DNA of 64,000 nt. Origin: Succinatimonas sp. UBA7265. Its GTDB lineage: Bacteria > Pseudomonadota > Gammaproteobacteria > Enterobacterales > Succinivibrionaceae. This document shows, in pieces, positions 62,146 through 64,000 of the stretch. Where the stretch lies: assembly GCA_002473165.1 (NCBI GenBank), contig DKSD01000040.1:1-64000 (forward strand), in the 5' to 3' direction. The notes below the pieces were generated by a model. It did not search any database, was not told the DNA's origin, and saw nothing but the letters and a program-made list of their open reading frames with translations. Position 1 is the first letter of the stretch. Each line of letters opens with the position of its first letter. Made by a program: the position numbers and the translations under genes.

Positions 62146-62230
62146 ATTTCTGATTTATTTTCAGATAAATAAGTTGCATCATGTTATGCAAAATCAGTGT
62201 TGACCTGCCAGGAAACGGCACAGGCAAAAC

Positions 62231-62255
62231 AAAAAAACGGCGCCAGAAGGCGCCG
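62231..62255 (-). terminator. Terminator after the last GGDEF-EAL gene
   Basis: Minus strand: stem CGGCGCC/GGCGCCG (62238-62244 with 62249-62255), 4-nt loop, then seven T residues. Confidence 0.88.
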
Positions 62256-62287
62256 CAGCTTATCAAGGAGAAAGAGATCATCGCCGC

Positions 62288-64000
62288 TCAGAGCAGCGTC
62301 TGCATGTAGCCCGGGTTGACCGTGGTGGTAAGGAAGGCGGTGCGATCTTTGTCCTTGGCGATCATGCGGTACTGCACGTTCCAGGTGACGCCAAGCTCGC
62401 TGTATTCAGCGTAGCCGAGATCGCCCACCTCATGCATGTCATCTATGCAGCGCCAGATCCGCTGCGCGTTTTCGCTCTCGCGGCGGTTTACCTCATTGTT
62501 GCTCTCCTCGGCCGTGCGCATGCCGCAGTAGCCTAAGAGATCTTTGCAGGCGCGGTTCATGTAGATGGTTTTGATCTTCCCGCCGCTGACCACGACGATG
62601 GAGATCGGATCGCGGCTTCCGGTATAGCCGGCGCTGACCGCGGAAGCCGAGTACTGCGAATGCAGCACGTTCACCCGGCCCACGGCCTCGTAGAAATTGT
62701 GCTCGTCCACGGTCTCGGGGCGGTAGCCTTTGCCTGACATGAACTCAAAGATCTGCGGGGCCGGCAGCGGCTTTGAGAAATAAAAGCCCTGCGCGTAGAT
62801 GCAGCCGATGTCGGAGAGCAGCTCGTAGTGCCCCTCGTTTTCCACGCCCTCGGCGAGCACCAGCATGCCGGTGCGCTTGGCCATGTCGACGACATCGGTA
62901 AGGATGACCGGCGTCTTGGCGTTCATGTGGCGCAGGAACTGCATGTCTATTTTGAGCAGATCGAAATCGTAGTTCTGCACCGCGTTTAACGAGCTGTAGC
63001 CGGAGCCAAAGTCGTCAAGCCACACCTCGTAGCCGTCGGCGTGGAACCTGTCGATGTGCTCGCGGATGATCTTTTCGTTGTCCATGAGGGCCGATTCGGT
63101 GATCTCGACGGCGAGCAGCCGGTGCTCGAGGCCTTTTTCATCCAGGCACGCGTTGATGCGCTCGTGCAGATCCGGCAGTTCGAGATCATGCCTGGAGATG
63201 TTGACGGAAACCGGGATTAAAGTATGCCCCTGACGCCTGAGCTCGGCGAGATCCTCGCAGGCGCGGCGCACCATATAGAGATCGAGCTTGTAGATGATCG
63301 AGCTCTGCTCGAGCGTGCCGATAAACTGCGCCGGCGAGAGGAAGCCGTATTCGGGATCTTCCCAGCGGGAGAGCGCCTCATAGCTGTGGATCCCGCCGTC
63401 AAACAGATTCATGACCGGGTGGTAGTAGACCTTAACCCAACCCTGCTTTAAGGCCTCGTCTATGGTTCCGGCCACATGAGCCTCAAGCAGCAGGCCTTTC
63501 TCAGTCTCCTGATCGTAGCGCCTGACGTACTGGTAGCGGTTTGAGGCGATCTGATCGCGGGCGAGCTTGGCGCGGCCCAGCGCCACGCTGGCGCTCACCT
63601 CCGTGCCGTCTATGGTGTAGATGCCAGCGCGGATCTCGCAACGGATCCCCGCCTCATGCTCCATGTACTCATGGATGCGCTCGGCGACCTCGTCAGCTTT
63701 TGCATCATCGACGATGAGATTGAAATAATCGCCCGTGGAACGGCCTGCCGGGACGCCGCCTGAAAAATGCTTTAATGCCCAGCCAAGCTCGGCTAACAGC
63801 CTGTCGCCGTATGCGTGGCCGCGGGTGCCGTTGATCACCTTGAAATGGCGGATGTCGAGGAACACCACGGCTTTCTTCTCGGGCAGCGCGCCGGAGGCGG
63901 TGTCCTTGATCACTTTTTCGGTTTCGTTCCAGAAACCGTTGGTGCTGAGGACACCGGTAAGCCGGTCATAGAGGGAGTCGCGCAGCGCCGCCGCCGTGTT
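62288..64000 (-). CDS. GGDEF(degenerate)-EAL-PAS phosphodiesterase, 5' end beyond window
   Basis: Open to the right edge: the frame continues from 63913 to 64000 and reads DRLTGVLSTNGFWNE, the normal start of a GGDEF domain, so the gene begins outside. The GGDEF motif is STGDYF, probably inactive. EAL is intact (YEALSRWEDP, SVNISRH, EITESAL, LDDFGSGYSSL, LLKIDMQF, LAEGVEN, AQGFYFSKP). A C-terminal ~110-residue PAS-like domain (ISIVVVSGGKIKTIYMNRACKDLLGY) follows, echoing the first gene of the window. Ends at a strong terminator. Confidence 0.88.
   Translation of the reverse strand, partial: NTAAALRDSLYDRLTGVLSTNGFWNETEKVIKDTASGALPEKKAVVFLDIRHFKVINGTRGHAYGDRLLAELGWALKHFSGGVPAGRSTGDYFNLIVDDAKADEVAERIHEYMEHEAGIRCEIRAGIYTIDGTEVSASVALGRAKLARDQIASNRYQYVRRYDQETEKGLLLEAHVAGTIDEALKQGWVKVYYHPVMNLFDGGIHSYEALSRWEDPEYGFLSPAQFIGTLEQSSIIYKLDLYMVRRACEDLAELRRQGHTLIPVSVNISRHDLELPDLHERINACLDEKGLEHRLLAVEITESALMDNEKIIREHIDRFHADGYEVWLDDFGSGYSSLNAVQNYDFDLLKIDMQFLRHMNAKTPVILTDVVDMAKRTGMLVLAEGVENEGHYELLSDIGCIYAQGFYFSKPLPAPQIFEFMSGKGYRPETVDEHNFYEAVGRVNVLHSQYSASAVSAGYTGSRDPISIVVVSGGKIKTIYMNRACKDLLGYCGMRTAEESNNEVNRRESENAQRIWRCIDDMHEVGDLGYAEYSELGVTWNVQYRMIAKDKDRTAFLTTTVNPGYMQTLL

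Noticed and set aside
1..64000. tRNA, rRNA, CRISPR, prophage or insertion-sequence genes
   Set aside because: Looked for cloverleaf-like segments, regular short repeats, transposase motifs and integrase genes near the dif site, and saw none.

Overview
The window looks like the replication-terminus region of a high-GC gammaproteobacterium, most probably a host-associated anaerobic or fermentative member of the Aeromonadales (Succinivibrionaceae-like). This rests on gammaproteobacterial marker genes (ppiD, rlmJ, yheS, an lpoB-like gene, hinT, ycfH, dsbB-nhaB, yidE, mscL, gltS, yigZ, mntP, metNIQ), sucCD standing alone without 2-oxoglutarate dehydrogenase genes, many Na+-coupled carriers, and AAA-ATPase/PDDEXK and DUF4143 proteins typical of gut anaerobes. 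The taxonomy is inference. I saw no rRNA, tRNA, CRISPR array or intact insertion sequence.

Layout. 1-9.7 kb: a membrane diguanylate cyclase, ppiD, sucCD, rlmJ, an AAA-ATPase/nuclease and a flavin-reductase-like protein. 9.8-19.3 kb: envelope genes, namely two GT-C membrane glycosyltransferases, a DPM-like GT2, an NAD-sugar epimerase, yheS, a LpoB-like lipoprotein, hinT and ycfH. 19.4-35.1 kb: transport and housekeeping, with dsbB, two tandem nhaB paralogues, a YidE-type exchanger, a deoxyinosine glycosylase, a MetE-like protein, a DAACS symporter, a nitroreductase, a DnaQ-like exonuclease, mscL, gltS and a second, degenerate AAA-ATPase. 35.1-40.3 kb: a SpoIIE-like sensor, a degenerate EAL/HDOD-like protein, two small envelope proteins and a DMT exporter.

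40.3-41.2 kb is a gene-poor gap. It holds a 28-bp XerCD recombination site (dif) at 40695-40722 and, just beyond it, a strong promoter followed about 60 nt later by a terminator, which looks like a small RNA gene. GGGCAGGG motifs of the FtsK-orienting (KOPS) type point toward this site from both sides, supporting its assignment as the chromosome terminus.

41.2-51.2 kb, directly beside dif, is the most unusual block. Three tandem paralogues fuse a PTS EIIC-like (cellobiose/lactose family) membrane domain to an intact EAL phosphodiesterase domain. An orphan DnaB-like RecA-fold ATPase lies between the second and third, and a PAS-GAF-GGDEF*-EAL protein follows. I read this as a candidate sugar-sensing c-di-GMP degradation locus. 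Across the window there are six GGDEF and/or EAL proteins plus one EAL-like remnant. Only the first gene has a canonical GGDEF motif, whereas five EAL domains keep their catalytic residues.

51.2-64 kb: mntP, an EamA-yigZ-EamA operon, an M20 amidohydrolase with metNIQ, an AlbA_2-type regulator, an HpcH/HpaI aldolase, an AAA/DUF4143 protein, and a GGDEF*-EAL-PAS protein that runs off the right edge. Coordinates, motifs and start choices were read by eye from the sequence and no database search was possible.
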